DNA of 38,612 bases from a virus. Positions 8,784 through 20,100 of the stretch are shown piece by piece; position 1 is the stretch's first letter, and each line of letters starts with the position of its first letter. The notes under the pieces are model-generated. The model worked only from the letters and a program-made list of their open reading frames with translations. It was not told the DNA's origin and did no database searches. Both the position numbers and the translations under genes were made by a program. The stretch lies in the IMG/VR virus record IMGVR_UViG_3300030406_003399, positions 7,556 to 46,167 of that record; one strand, written 5' to 3'.

Positions 8784-9965
8784 ATGGCAGAAGAAAATAA
8801 AGAAGTGCTTGAAGAAGTAACTGAAGCTACCGAAGAATCAGTTGATGAAAAAGTAGAAGAAGTTACTGAAGAAGTTGCTGATAATGTAGACTTATCTAAA
8901 TTTAAAAGTGCTGATAATCCAGATGTTATCAAGGTTGATTTAGATGCTACGGTTAAAAAAGAAGAAACAGAAGAAGAAAACAAAGAAGAGGTTGTAGAAG
9001 AAACTAAAGAAGTTATTGAGGAAGTAGTTGACCAACCAGTTGTAGAAGAAACTGTTGAGCAAGAACTTGTAGAAGAAGAAAAACAAGTAGAAGAAGTTGT
9101 TGAAGAGGTAAAACAAGATGATTTAAATTTACCTGACAATATACAAAAGCTTGTTGAGTTTATGGATGAAACAGGTGGTAGCTTAGAAGATTATGTAAAC
9201 TTAAACAGAGATGTTTCTAAAATGGACAACTCTGATGTACTTGATGAATATTATCGTGCTACAAAATCTCATCTAACCGCAGAAGAAAGAGGTTTTTTAT
9301 TAGAAGAAACTTTTGGTTACGACGAAGAAGAAGACGATCCTAAAGATATCAAGAGAAAAAAGATAGCCCTCAAAGAGCAAGTTGCCGAGGCTAGAGCCTA
9401 TTTAGACGGGCAAAAGTCTAAGTACTATAAAGATATTAAAGCTGAAAGTAAACTCACTAGTGAGCAGCAAAAGGCTATTGATTTCTTTAATAGATATAAT
9501 AAAGATTCTGAAGAGCAGGAGAAAATATCTCAAGCAAATAAGAAAACATTTTTAGATAAAACTAATAATTTATTTAATGACAAATTCAAAGGTTTTGAAT
9601 ATAATGTCGGTGATAAAAGATATAGGTTTAATATTAAAGATGTTAACAAAGTAAAAGAAACACAGAGTGATTTAAATAATTTTGTCAACAAGTTTGTTGG
9701 TAAAGATAAAACTACTATTGAAGACACCACTGGTTATCATAAATCTTTATTTACAGCTATGAACGCTGATGCTATTGCTAAACATTTTTATGAGCAAGGT
9801 AAAGCAGATGCTGTAAAGGATAGAGTTGCTAGAGATAAAAATATTAACTTGGAACCTAGAAAAACACACGGCGAAGTTAACGTTGGGGGCGTTAAGTATA
9901 AGGTTTTAGGTAGTAGTTCTTCTGATATTAAAAACAGATCTTTTAAAATTAGAAAGAAAAATTAA
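8784..9965 (+). CDS. Capsid scaffolding protein
   Basis: 393 residues located between portal and major capsid protein, the standard scaffold position. The first 115 residues are extremely acidic and low-complexity, with repeats of E-E-V-x-E/V-E-E-x-K; the middle has helices (IQKLVEFMDETGGSLEDYVN, LTAEERGFLLEETFGYDEEE); the C-terminal third is basic and helical and ends RSFKIRKKN. Scaffold proteins typically pair an acidic, helical body with a basic C-terminal tail that binds the capsid protein, and this order is clear here. No protease motif is visible. I infer it directs prohead assembly and then exits. The gap to the capsid gene is 19 AT-only bases. Confidence 0.75.
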   Translation: MAEENKEVLEEVTEATEESVDEKVEEVTEEVADNVDLSKFKSADNPDVIKVDLDATVKKEETEEENKEEVVEETKEVIEEVVDQPVVEETVEQELVEEEKQVEEVVEEVKQDDLNLPDNIQKLVEFMDETGGSLEDYVNLNRDVSKMDNSDVLDEYYRATKSHLTAEERGFLLEETFGYDEEEDDPKDIKRKKIALKEQVAEARAYLDGQKSKYYKDIKAESKLTSEQQKAIDFFNRYNKDSEEQEKISQANKKTFLDKTNNLFNDKFKGFEYNVGDKRYRFNIKDVNKVKETQSDLNNFVNKFVGKDKTTIEDTTGYHKSLFTAMNADAIAKHFYEQGKADAVKDRVARDKNINLEPRKTHGEVNVGGVKYKVLGSSSSDIKNRSFKIRKKN

Positions 9966-9984
9966 CTTAAAAAAATTATAAATT

Positions 9985-11520
9985 ATGGCAATTAATCCTG
10001 GTGATAATTTGAATAGTGTACCTGCTCCAATACAGCAAACATTATCTACAAATTATTTAGACCTATCATCAGCGGCAAACGCTGGTTGGGGTCAACAATA
10101 CGTACCTGATCTAATGGAGAAAGAAGCTGAAGTTTTCGGACCGAGAACTATATCAGGCTTCTTATCGCAAGTTGGAGCAGAAGAGCCTATGACTGCAGAT
10201 CAAGTTGTTTGGTCAGAGCAAGGTAGGTTACACTTATCTTACAAAGGTAAGACTCAAAGTTCTGGAACTAAAATATTAATTCAAGCTGATATCGATGGTG
10301 TTACAGCTGACAATACTAATGGTATATCTGGTAACTCAGACGGTGGTGCTACCGGTGGAACACTAAAGCATGGCGTTAGAGTTAATGATACTATTATAGT
10401 AGCTGATTCTACTAACGGTGTTGTTAAGTGTTTAGTAACAGCTCTTGATGGTACTAACGGTGATCTTATTACTGTTGAGCCTTATACTGCTGCTGCTTTA
10501 AATAGTTCTGATACTGCTGATCAAGCTACTACTATTTTAGTTTATGGATCTGAGTATGGAAAAGGTAGAAGCTACACAGCTGAAACAGGTTCTGGTTCTG
10601 CAGATTTTAGAAATGCTAATCAGCCTTCATTTAAAACTTTTACTAATAAACCAATTATATTAAAAGATTACTACGAAGTGTCTGGATCAGATGCATCTAG
10701 AATCGGTTGGGTAGAAGTTTCAACTGAGTCTGGACAAAGCGGTTATCTATGGTATTTAAAAGCAGAGGCTGACACAAGAGCTAGATTTAATGATTACTTA
10801 GAAATGTCAATGCTTGAAGCTGTTAGAGGTGAGAACTCTACTGATGTTGATGGTGCAATGAGCGGTTTGTTAACTGGTTCTGCAGATTCTGATGTAGGTA
10901 CTCAAGGTCTATTCGATGCTATTGATGACAGAGGTAATGTTACTACTGGTATTACTGGTATTAACGCTGCTACTGACTTAGCAGAGTTCGATGCTATATT
11001 AGCTGAGTTTGACAAACAAGGTGCTATTGAAGAATACATGATGTTTGTTAATCGTGCAACTAGTTTAGCTATCGATGATATGCTCGCTTCAATGAACTCT
11101 TATGGAGCTGGAGGTACTTCTTACGGAGTATTTGACAACGACGAAGATATGGCGTTGAATTTAGGCTTCTCAGGTTTTAGAAGAGGTTCTTATGATTTCT
11201 ATAAATCTGACTTCAGATACTTAAATGATAAAGCTACAAGAGGTGGTGTTAATGACGCTGCTGGAGCTAATGCTATCAGAGGTGTCTTTATACCAGCTGG
11301 TGTTTCAACTGTTTATGACCAACAATTAGGTAAAAACATGAAGCGTCCGTTTTTGCATGTTAGATATAGAGCTTCTGCAACAGACGATCGAAGAATGAAG
11401 ACTTGGGTCACTGGTTCTGTTGGAGCTGCTACATCAGCACTCGATGCAATGCAGTTACACTTCTTATCAGAAAGATGTTTAATCACTCAAGGTGCTAACA
11501 ACTTTATGCTAATGAAGTAA
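9985..11520 (+). CDS. Major capsid protein
   Basis: 511 residues, placed after portal and scaffold, and followed by a strong terminator as is usual for the most expressed virion gene. The N-terminal arm reads AINPGDNLNSVPAPIQQTLS; a helix AEADTRARFNDYLEMSMLEA and IEEYMMFVNRATSLAIDDML lie in the presumed HK97 core; the C-terminus, KTWVTGSVGAATSALDAMQ with HFLSERCLITQGANNFMLMK, resembles the conserved ending of capsid proteins in marine Bacteroidota and T4-like phages. Residues about 90-180 look like an inserted beta domain (GVRVNDTIIVADSTNGVVKC and following strands), perhaps surface-exposed. The HK97 fold is inferred from family, not visible directly. Confidence 0.85.
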   Translation: MAINPGDNLNSVPAPIQQTLSTNYLDLSSAANAGWGQQYVPDLMEKEAEVFGPRTISGFLSQVGAEEPMTADQVVWSEQGRLHLSYKGKTQSSGTKILIQADIDGVTADNTNGISGNSDGGATGGTLKHGVRVNDTIIVADSTNGVVKCLVTALDGTNGDLITVEPYTAAALNSSDTADQATTILVYGSEYGKGRSYTAETGSGSADFRNANQPSFKTFTNKPIILKDYYEVSGSDASRIGWVEVSTESGQSGYLWYLKAEADTRARFNDYLEMSMLEAVRGENSTDVDGAMSGLLTGSADSDVGTQGLFDAIDDRGNVTTGITGINAATDLAEFDAILAEFDKQGAIEEYMMFVNRATSLAIDDMLASMNSYGAGGTSYGVFDNDEDMALNLGFSGFRRGSYDFYKSDFRYLNDKATRGGVNDAAGANAIRGVFIPAGVSTVYDQQLGKNMKRPFLHVRYRASATDDRRMKTWVTGSVGAATSALDAMQLHFLSERCLITQGANNFMLMK

Positions 11521-11531
11521 GACTATTTATT

Positions 11532-11569
11532 TATAAGGGCGGTCTTGTATCGCCCTTATATTTTTTTTT
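11532..11569 (+). terminator. Intrinsic terminator after the major capsid gene
   Basis: A perfect 10-bp inverted repeat, TATAAGGGCG / CGCCCTTATA (11532-11541 with 11551-11560), encloses a 9-base loop and is followed by nine T residues. It starts 12 bases after the capsid stop codon. It would end or attenuate the packaging/head transcript, letting capsid mRNA accumulate over downstream genes. Confidence 0.93.
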
Positions 11570-11589
11570 AATTTTTATTATATTATATT

Positions 11590-12420
11590 ATGGCAAAGAA
11601 AAAACAAACTAAGGTTGAAGAACCTATAGTTGAAGAAACAGTTGCTGTTGTAGAACAGCCAGAGGTTGAAGCTCCTAAAACAAAAGCTAAACCAAAAAAT
11701 AGTTGGGAAGTAAAAGATAGAGTTTATTATTTAAAAGGAAAACACAAACCTTTATCATACTCTATTAGATCTTCTAATTTATTTTATTTTGATGAAGAAA
11801 AAGGTTATGAAAGAGAAATAAAATATTGTCAAAACCAAAGAACTTGTTTCGTTGATGAAATGAAAGGTGATCAAAGATTAGAGCACATTATATTTAGAAG
11901 CGGCGTTTTGTTTGTTGAAAAAGAGAAAACAATATTACAAAAATTTTTATCTATTTATCATCCTCATAATAATAAATTATTCTATGAACACAAACCTGTA
12001 GAGGTTGCTGCTTTAGAAATAGACGAATTAGAAATGCAAGCAGACGCTATATTAATGGCTAGACAAATAGATATTGATTTAGCTGAAGCTATAATGAGGG
12101 TAGAGAAAGGTTCTAGCGTATCTAAAATGAGTTCTAAGGAACTTAAACGAGATTTATTACTATTTGCTAGAAATAATCCTAGTTTATTCTTAGAGTTAGC
12201 TAATGATGACAATGTGGCTCTTAGAAACTTTGGTATCAAAGCTGTTGAAGAAGGTATTTTAAAAATATCTAACGATCAAAGATATTTTATGTGGGCTTCA
12301 ACAAATAGAAAAGTTATGACAGTTCCTTTTGATGAACATCCATATACTGCGCTAGCTCATTGGTTTAAAACTGATGAAGGTATGGAAGTATATACAAATA
12401 TAGAAAAAAGATTTAATTAA
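11590..12420 (+). CDS. Conserved head-neighbour protein of unknown function
   Basis: 276 residues. An acidic/Lys-rich flexible N-terminus (1-40) precedes a compact domain with VYYLKGKHKPLSYSIRSSN, FDEEKGYEREIKYCQNQRT and RLEHIIFRSGVLFVEKEKT; the phrase 'ERExKYCxNQxTxFVDExKGxxRLEHIxFRxGxLxVxKxKxxLQ' is, by recall, widespread in marine phages next to the capsid gene and has no assigned role. A helical C-terminal half (MSSKELKRDLLLFARNNPSL) follows. It stands alone between two strong terminators, so it is either read through from the capsid transcript or made from its own promoter in the AT-only 20-base leader. A capsid-vertex or head-completion role is plausible. Confidence 0.6.
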   Translation: MAKKKQTKVEEPIVEETVAVVEQPEVEAPKTKAKPKNSWEVKDRVYYLKGKHKPLSYSIRSSNLFYFDEEKGYEREIKYCQNQRTCFVDEMKGDQRLEHIIFRSGVLFVEKEKTILQKFLSIYHPHNNKLFYEHKPVEVAALEIDELEMQADAILMARQIDIDLAEAIMRVEKGSSVSKMSSKELKRDLLLFARNNPSLFLELANDDNVALRNFGIKAVEEGILKISNDQRYFMWASTNRKVMTVPFDEHPYTALAHWFKTDEGMEVYTNIEKRFN

Positions 12421-12439
12421 TATCTTTTAACTTAATATT

Positions 12440-12469
12440 AATAGCCACTCATTACGGGTGGCTATTTTT
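12440..12469 (+). terminator. Intrinsic terminator after the 11590 gene
   Basis: Stem AATAGCCAC / GTGGCTATT (12440-12448 with 12458-12466), extended inward by a T-G wobble and a C-G pair, leaves a 5-base loop (ATTAC) and runs into TTTTTA. It lies 20 bases after the stop codon, in the longest gap of the genome (12421-12539). With the capsid terminator it isolates the 11590 gene and separates head from neck/tail genes. Confidence 0.9.
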
Positions 12470-12497
12470 ATTTAGGGGCTAACCTTCCGCTTTATTA

Positions 12498-12507
12498 TGT
12501 AACTATA
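12498..12507 (+). promoter_or_regulatory. TGTAACTATA motif, copy 1 (before neck/tail genes)
   Basis: The 10-mer TGTAACTATA lies between the terminator ending at 12469 and the ATG at 12540, followed by ATAATAG. The same 10-mer occurs in the gaps at 23238 and 33372. A position straight after a terminator is where a new promoter is needed, so a phage or host-sigma promoter element is the leading reading. The rest of this 119-base gap (12470-12539) shows nothing else that I can identify. Confidence 0.5.
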
Positions 12508-12539
12508 TAATAGTAAAATATATTTATAAAGTAAATAAA

Positions 12540-13247
12540 ATGAGTATTGATATAAACCAAGTTTATCAAAAAGTTTTAGTATTGTCTAACAAAGAGCAAA
12601 GAGGTTATATAAGTCCTCAAGAATTTAACTTGTTAGCTGATAAAGCCCAGCTTGATATACTTGATAGTTATTTTCATGATGTTAAAACATCATATCATAA
12701 AATAAAAAATGAAACTAAGTTTGCTGATGAGATGGAAATGTTATCAGAAAAGCTACAGCCTTTTAAAGCTTTGACAACTATTAATAACGATGGCACGACA
12801 GCTAACTTATCGTTACCAACTGATTTATATAGAATAGAAACTATATCAAGAGCTGAAGGTGAAGTTATAGAACTTAGTGCTAAAGAAATTTTGTTAACAG
12901 AAAGTAATCCTCTTACAAAAGCTACTATCAATAGAACTGTTTATGTTAGAGACGCGGCTAGTACAGTCAGACTATATCCTACACCAGCTCCATCACAAGG
13001 CCAAACAATAGCATTTGAAATACGTTATTTTAAAAGACCAGTAAATCCTGTTTGGGCTTTTGTTGTTACAAGTGGAAAAGCTTTACATAATTCTACTGAT
13101 AGTGTTGATTTTACACTACACAAATCTGAAGAAGAAAACCTAGTTATTAGAATATTAGAACTAGCTGGATTAACTATAAATAGACCTGATATTCAACAAG
13201 CAGCTCTCGTTGATAAACAAGCAACTAAACAAGAACAAAATAATTAA
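12540..13247 (+). CDS. Neck/connector (ring or adaptor) protein
   Basis: 235 residues. The helical N-terminus INQVYQKVLVLSNKEQRGYI, followed by SPQEFNLLADKAQLDILDSY, is a sequence style found in connector proteins of Bacteroidota podoviruses, including crAss-like phages, placed after the capsid gene. The middle (TANLSLPTDLYRIETI) has the 'P-x-D-xx-R/Y-x-x-x-x' turn common in head-tail adaptors, and a beta section with VYVRDAASTVRLYPTPA follows; the Gln-rich end (KQATKQEQNN) is disordered. It probably binds below the portal and carries the tail. The assignment rests on order (capsid, then adaptor, then second adaptor, then tail hub) and resemblance. The gene starts a new block after a terminator and a TGTAACTATA element. 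Confidence 0.6.
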   Translation: MSIDINQVYQKVLVLSNKEQRGYISPQEFNLLADKAQLDILDSYFHDVKTSYHKIKNETKFADEMEMLSEKLQPFKALTTINNDGTTANLSLPTDLYRIETISRAEGEVIELSAKEILLTESNPLTKATINRTVYVRDAASTVRLYPTPAPSQGQTIAFEIRYFKRPVNPVWAFVVTSGKALHNSTDSVDFTLHKSEEENLVIRILELAGLTINRPDIQQAALVDKQATKQEQNN

Positions 13248-13249
13248 TT

Positions 13250-14131
13250 ATGGGATTATTAGACGGTCAAACTCAACAATCATATTATAATGGAACTGAA
13301 TTTGGTACATACCAATTTGTTTCTCTTGATAATATTATAACTGCTTTTCTGTTTACTTATGTAGGTGAAGATAAAATAATATCTAAAGTAAATAGAACAG
13401 ACGTTCAGTTTCATGCTATGAGAGCAATGCAAGAACTTTCTTATGATGTATTCAGATCTATAAAGTCTCAAGAAATAGAAGTACCTAATACTTTAAAAAT
13501 GCCTTTACCTCAAGATTATGTTAATTATGTTAAACTAACTAGACTAGGTCCTGATGGTATTGAAAGGGTTTTATATCCAACTGGTAAAACTTCAAATCCA
13601 TTTGCTATAAAACAAGTTGATGGTGTTTATCAATTTATAGCTGAAGGGTTAGTAAATGCTCAAAGTTTAGAAGAACAAGTTCCTAGTGATACACTTACTA
13701 AATTTAAAGATCAAACTGAAACAGATCACCATATTGACGATGTTACAGATATTGAAGTAGATTATAGAGGTAGAAGATATGGTCTTGATCCACAATTTGC
13801 TCAGTCTAATGGTACATTTTTTATAGATGATTTGAGAGGTAATATACATTTTGGATCTTCTTTAACTGGTGATACTATAACTTTAAAATATATTAGTGAT
13901 GGACTTGGTACTGACTCTGAAATGGTTGTACACAAGTTCTGTGAAGAAGCTGTGTACAAACATATAGCTTATGCTATATTATCTACAAGGTCAAACATAC
14001 CAGAATATATAGTCGCTAGATATAGAAAAGAAAGATTTGCTGAAACTAGAAAAGCAAAAATAAGATTATCAAATATTAAGATAGAAGAATTTACTCAAGT
14101 TCTAAAAGGTTTAAGTAAACCAATAAAGTAA
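13250..14131 (+). CDS. Tail tubular/ring protein (second connector)
   Basis: 293 residues, two bases after the previous gene. It shows DVQFHAMRAMQELSYDVFRS near residue 45, then NTLKMPLPQDYVNYVKLTRL ('LP-x-DYV-x-x-x-K' turn), a beta section ending GNIHFGSSLTGDTITLKYIS, and a helical C-terminus VVHKFCEEAVYKHIAYAILS with RYRKERFAETRKAKIRLSN. This alternation of helices, the 'P-x-D-Y-V' turn, the 'G-N-I-x-F/F-S-S-x-L' strand and a final helix is typical of T7 gp11/P22 gp4-like gatekeeper or ring proteins. It should form the nozzle ring between adaptor and tail hub. Specific naming beyond 'ring/tubular' would go past the evidence. Confidence 0.6.
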   Translation: MGLLDGQTQQSYYNGTEFGTYQFVSLDNIITAFLFTYVGEDKIISKVNRTDVQFHAMRAMQELSYDVFRSIKSQEIEVPNTLKMPLPQDYVNYVKLTRLGPDGIERVLYPTGKTSNPFAIKQVDGVYQFIAEGLVNAQSLEEQVPSDTLTKFKDQTETDHHIDDVTDIEVDYRGRRYGLDPQFAQSNGTFFIDDLRGNIHFGSSLTGDTITLKYISDGLGTDSEMVVHKFCEEAVYKHIAYAILSTRSNIPEYIVARYRKERFAETRKAKIRLSNIKIEEFTQVLKGLSKPIK

Positions 14132-14135
14132 TATT

Positions 14136-17100
14136 ATGCCTGAAATAAAACATACTTTTATAGGTGCGAAGATGAACAAGGACCTTGATGAAAGACTTGT
14201 TCCTAACGGTGAATATAGAGAAGCTAACAATATACAAGTTAGAACTACTGACACTGATGCTGCTGGTACTGCTCAAAATATAAAGGGTAATACTCAGGTA
14301 GGTTCTTTTAGAGAAGAAACAAATCCTGAAACTCAAGAAAAAACAAGAACAGTAGGTAGTGTTAAAGATGAAAAAAATGACAAGATATATTTCTTTCAAG
14401 CTGCACCACCGGTTGGAGAACTAGCTTTGCAAAATGTTGGTGGAAATGATAATACTGACATTCATGTGTTTACAGACTCTATTATTGAGCAAGATGTTTA
14501 TGGAGGTTCTGTTCCTGTATTTATAGATGAACACACAATTGTTTGTAGAGCTAAAGAGGCTTTTAATTTCGAACTTCAAGATTTTGTTATACCATCTATA
14601 GGTAATAACACAGAGAATACTCATTTTCATATGTTAAGAATTACAGATCTTACACTTATAGAAAAAGTAAGAGTTGGTATGAAGGTTGAGATATTTGATA
14701 GCTCTAATACAAATCGAACTCCTAATTTAATAATTAGAGATATAGCTGTACATGAAAATGGAACATTTTTAGTATTTCACGCTGGTATCGCAAAAAATAT
14801 AGGAATACAAGGTTTAATACAAGCTGATAATGCTTACGTTAAGTTTACTGCTCCTAAGGTTTTAAACTTTGATTATTCTAAAAAAGTAACAGCTATAAAT
14901 GTTATTGATAGATTATTATTTTGGAGTGATGGTGCTAACGAACCTAAAAAAATTAATATTGATAGGTCGAAAGCTGGTACACAACCTTTGACTGTAGGTG
15001 GAGAAGAGTATGTTATAAACGGTGACTTTTCTGAAGATATAACTATAAACATTAATTCAACGAATTTACCTGCAAATGGTTGGGCTGTTACAGGTGGTCT
15101 TAATGGTGGTTTTTCTACAACAGGTAGTGGAACTTCTGAGTCAGATATAGTAACACCTAGTGTTTATAATTCAGAAACAGATACTATAACAAATAGCGAT
15201 GGAACTCCGCCTGGCCTTATACCTGGAAAACTATATCTAAATAAAGTACAGCACTTTAATCCTGCTAATCATGTTAACAATGGTTCAGTAAGGCGAAACG
15301 TTTCTTTAACACCAGGTGTAACATATACATACTCTTTTGATTATAATGTTATATCTGGTACTTTAAAATCTGATTTAAATGGTGCTACAAATACAGATGT
15401 TAACTTAACTGGAACTGGTGTATATTCATTAAGCTTTACTGCTGCAACATCAACTTTAACAATAATTTACTACGCAAACACATCAGATTCATCAAATCCT
15501 GATATTAATGTAACAGCTTATATAGATAATGTATCTGTTAAAGAAGCGACACCTTCTACATCATACAAACACACAAAGCTATTTGTTAAAAATCCAAAAG
15601 ACATAGCGTCTGGAACTTTTATACCAGTTACAGATTTGGCTGTTTATAATAATGAAGGTGATTCTATAGACGATAATATTAAAGAAGAACATATAACTGT
15701 TATTAGAAAAGCTCCAACAGTAGCACCATCTTTAATATTAAACGAAACAGATAGAGGTGAAGGAAACGCAACTTCATATACAACTGATAGTTTTTTTGTT
15801 TCTCCAGATTCACAAGCTATAACATCTACTGTAAGCGTAGGAGATATTCGTGTTTTTACTGATACTAGTTTTGAATCAACAATATATAGAGTAAACGATA
15901 TATTATTATTTACTTCTATATATACAGATGCTACAATTGATTTTGAAGAAGAAATTGGTATTGATTGTAAATTTATATCTTATTTAGATGCAGATCAACA
16001 ACAAGTAACTCAAGCTACTAATACTATTAAGGTTGAAATTATAGGATTTTCAGGTTCAGGTGTTGAGCAAAGTTTAGATAATTTAACAGCTGATGTAAAC
16101 CAATGGGAAATTACTTTAAAACAAAAAGATCCATTATTTGAACTTAAGTTAGGTAGGTTTTCTTGTAGATATAAATATGAAGACGGAGAGTATTCTTCAT
16201 TTGGGCCATTTTCAGATATAGCTTTTTTACCTGGATTTTTTAATTATCAAGCTAGAAATGGTTATAACGTTGGTATGAAGAACAATGTTAGAGAAATTAT
16301 ACTAAAAGATTTTATACCATTTAAAACTATACCGTTAGATGTTTGTGGTGTTGATATATTATATAAACCTACTAACTCTGCTAATTGTTTTGTTGTTAAA
16401 TCTATAGAAAGAGGTGTTGATGCAGAGTGGGAACTTTTTACGCCAAATACAAATAATCCAACTCAAAAACTTTCTGGTCAGTTAAGTATAACATCTGAAG
16501 CTATACACACTGTGTTGTCAGAAGATCAAGTACTTAGAACTTGGGATAATGTTCCTAGATATGCTCAAGCTCAAGAAATAACAGCTAACAGACTTTTATA
16601 TGGTAATTATGTTCAAGGTTACGATATACAACTACCTGTTTCTATAACTCAAGAAGTAGTTAGCGAAAGAATAGATCAAATAAAGTCTCCTAATAAATCT
16701 TTAAAAACTATAAGAGATTATAAGTGGGGTGTTGTATTTGGTGATAAATATGGTAGAGAAACACCTGTATTTACATCTAGCTATTCAGCTGGTTATACTG
16801 ATAACTTCAGTGCATTAACTGGAGATGTTTCTTTAGATAAAAAGTTTTGTGAATTTAAAAATCATTTTAAAGTAAAACAACAATGGACCAACCCTGTTAA
16901 TAGTAATAATACACCACCTGATTGGGCTGAGTATGTTAAATACTATGTTAAAGAGTCTAGTAATGAATATTATAACTTAGTTTTGAATAGGTGGTACTAT
17001 GCAGACGAGTTTCAAACAACAGCTTGGTTGTCTTTTCAATCAACAGATAGAAGTAAGTTAGATGAAGAAACTTATTTAATTTTAAAAACAGAAAATGGAA

Positions 17101-20100
17101 CTCAAAAAGCTATTACTACAGAGGCTAGATATAATATAATAGCTATAGAAAACACTGCACCTGATTTTATAAAAACTAAAAATTTATCAATTGGAAGTGT
17201 AGTTGCAAGTCCAGGTGACAACGGAACTGGATCATCTATTTGGTCTAGTGGTAATGGTGCTACTTCTACTCAAACTCCACCAGATTTATTAATAGCACCG
17301 GGAGAAAATGGTCGTTTAATATCTGTGGCTACAAACGTTTGGCTAGGCTTATTTGGTTTAAATGCTGATGGTACAGAAGTAGAAAAAGACACAAAGATAA
17401 GTCTTAGAATTAGAGGAGAAGATCAAACCGGTGTCCCAAAATACACTAGATGGACAGAAGTTACTAACTGGAATTACGCAACAGCTGATGTTACTCAAGG
17501 TGGTTCTGTAGAATTTTTTAATATATATTACGCTGATACACTCGGTGATGAAGCTAACATGTTTCAAAGATTTGTAGATGATGTTGATAATAATTACACT
17601 GATACTGTAATTGGTTTAACTTATTATATTGAGTTTAAAAAACAAATAACAGAGAACAAGCCGGAGTTTGATGGTAGATTTTTTGTTAAAGTTGAAGTTG
17701 ATAGTAATTTAGAAACATTTGTTTTAAAGAAAACAAACGCAGACCAACAGTACATACAACAAGGTATTTTTAATGTTGATTACGTTGAGTCAGAGTCTAC
17801 AAACTCTGCAGTATCTGGTGATAAAGCTGGTGAAACGTGGAACTTTGGAGAAGGTAATGGCTGGTGGTTTAACGCTTTTGATATAGTTGATGATTTTGGT
17901 TATTTAGATAATGGTGTTCAATTTGAAGATGGTAGTGCAAATATTGATCAACTAGCCCTTAATACTAATGCTAATTTAAATGGTGGGTCTCCAATTAAAT
18001 GGAAGTGGGAACAAGATGGTAGTCAAACTTCTGGTGGTGGTGGTCCAATGACAGGTGGTACGTGGCAAGGTAGTAGCAATTCTAATACAGAAGCATTTTC
18101 TTTAGCGTCTTTTGAGTTTGGTTATCAATTTGGAGGATATCCACTTGGATTTACTGGTGATATAATTCCACCTTCACCATCAGAAGGTCTTGCTGGTGGT
18201 TTTGCTTTTTATTGTTGGAGACAACAAACTATAGATTTTTGGACTTCTAGAAAATCATCAGTTGGAAGTAGACCATTTTTAGATAAAGCTGCTATAGCTG
18301 GTACTAAAGTATCTAGTTATCAAGGAGCTGGAAGCGTATTACAAGTTGGCACTATGACTATTGGTAATCAACAGGATCAAAAATCTACTGGTCTTGATGC
18401 TGGTAGTATAGATAGTTCAGTTGCTGAAGGTAATGCTGTTCAAGTTGGAGCTCCTTCAGTTGGACTTGGTAGAATGTGTTTAGCTGTTTGTGGTTATGAC
18501 AGTATAGACGATTTAAATCAAGGTGATAGAGTTTTTATGCAAGAGATGGGAACACTTGGAACTTTATTTAGATTTGCTGCTGATCAAGATAATGTTTATA
18601 GAGTTTTATCTGTAGAAAACTATGTTAATCCAGCTAATAATACTAAATGGCATAACTATTACGAAAACATACAAATACAATCAGATAATAGCAATAATAA
18701 TAATAGAATTGGTATTAGAATTAATTTTAGAAAAGTAGATGAAAATTTAATGACAACAAGTGAAGGTATTGACGTAAATACTTTTGATCCTAGAGGTTTA
18801 GTTCGTCATGATGGTACAGAAGCTTTTAAAATAGAGATTCTTAGAAATGCCGATGTTGGTGGAGATCAAATAGTTTTTGAAGAAGATTTATCTGTTTTTG
18901 AAACAGAACCAAAAGAAGATGTAGATTTAGATATATATTACGAAGCATCAAATGCTATACCTATAATACTAAATGAAGAAAATATAAATAACTTTTCACC
19001 AATAGGTTGTGGTATTACTGTAGAGAGACTAAGTGAAGATAGTGTTATAACAGCTCCTTTACCTGGCGCTCAAACTACAGACATAATAAATCAACCAGCT
19101 CATCAAGTAACAGACTTAATAGCAAAACCTAGAATATTTAACGAAGATCTTTCTAGTGATTTAATTGGCGAATTAAATTTGCCAACAAATAGTGATGGTA
19201 CTCAAGAGTTTGGTATTGGCGATCCTATAATAGAAATAAAAAATTTAAACGCGAATGGTGATTTTGTTGATTATGCTCATGGTATATACGTTGGTGATAC
19301 TATAGTTTTTCATCATAAAAACGGCATGAAGACCAGATCTAAAGTAACTGGTTTTTACGAGAAAAAACCTATTAATCAAAGCGGTAATGTTGTTACAAAT
19401 GTTTATGCTCCAAGAGAGTTTTTAGAAAAAACTATTCAAGCTATACCTAACGATCTTGGTGCTAGTTCTGTGATTGAAACAGATGCTTGGTTTCCATATG
19501 CTGGTACTTTGTGTAATAAAGTTAATTTTGTAGACAGTGTTTTAGCTGGTGATTTTGTTGCTGGTGAATATCAATTAGTTGAGTATGTTCAACTTGATGC
19601 TAATGATTTAGAAGTTGCAGATAGTAGAAGAAACGCGCCACCAGGTATAGTTATTAATTTAGTTTCTACAGATGATTCTGATAATGTTGATGGTGTAGAG
19701 CTAACTAGTTCTACTGCTACACCTTTTTATTTTCAAACTAGTGCAGGTGTTAATCAAACAAGAAGTGAATTTGAAACATCTAATGTTAACGGTATTAAAT
19801 TTAAATGTAAGTTTTTAAAAATAACAGACGAAGCATCACCTGGTTCTACTGATGGTCATTATTCTATAAGCAGAGATGTTTGGAAACAACCTGTAGACTT
19901 AAATTGGTTTAACTGTTACTCATATGGAAATGGTGTTGAGTCCGATAGAATTAGAGATTCATTTAATGCGCCAAGAATAGATAACGGTGTTAAAGTTTCA
20001 ACAACATTTTCTGGTTATAAAGAAGAACAAAAACCAACAGGACTCATATACTCAGGGCTTTATAATTCTACATCAGAGTTAAATAGTCTTAATGAGTTTA

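Noticed and set aside
8720-9139. Minus-strand Ser/Thr-rich 139-codon frame
   Set aside because: It is the reverse complement of the Glu/Lys/Val repeats of the scaffold gene; the Ser/Thr richness is simply the antisense of GAA/GAAGTT codons. All other minus-strand frames were likewise opposite strong + genes.
12470-12539. Replication origin in the longest gap
   Set aside because: The gap is AT-rich, but I see no iterons, DnaA-box-like sequence or dyad beyond the terminator, so an origin cannot be claimed.
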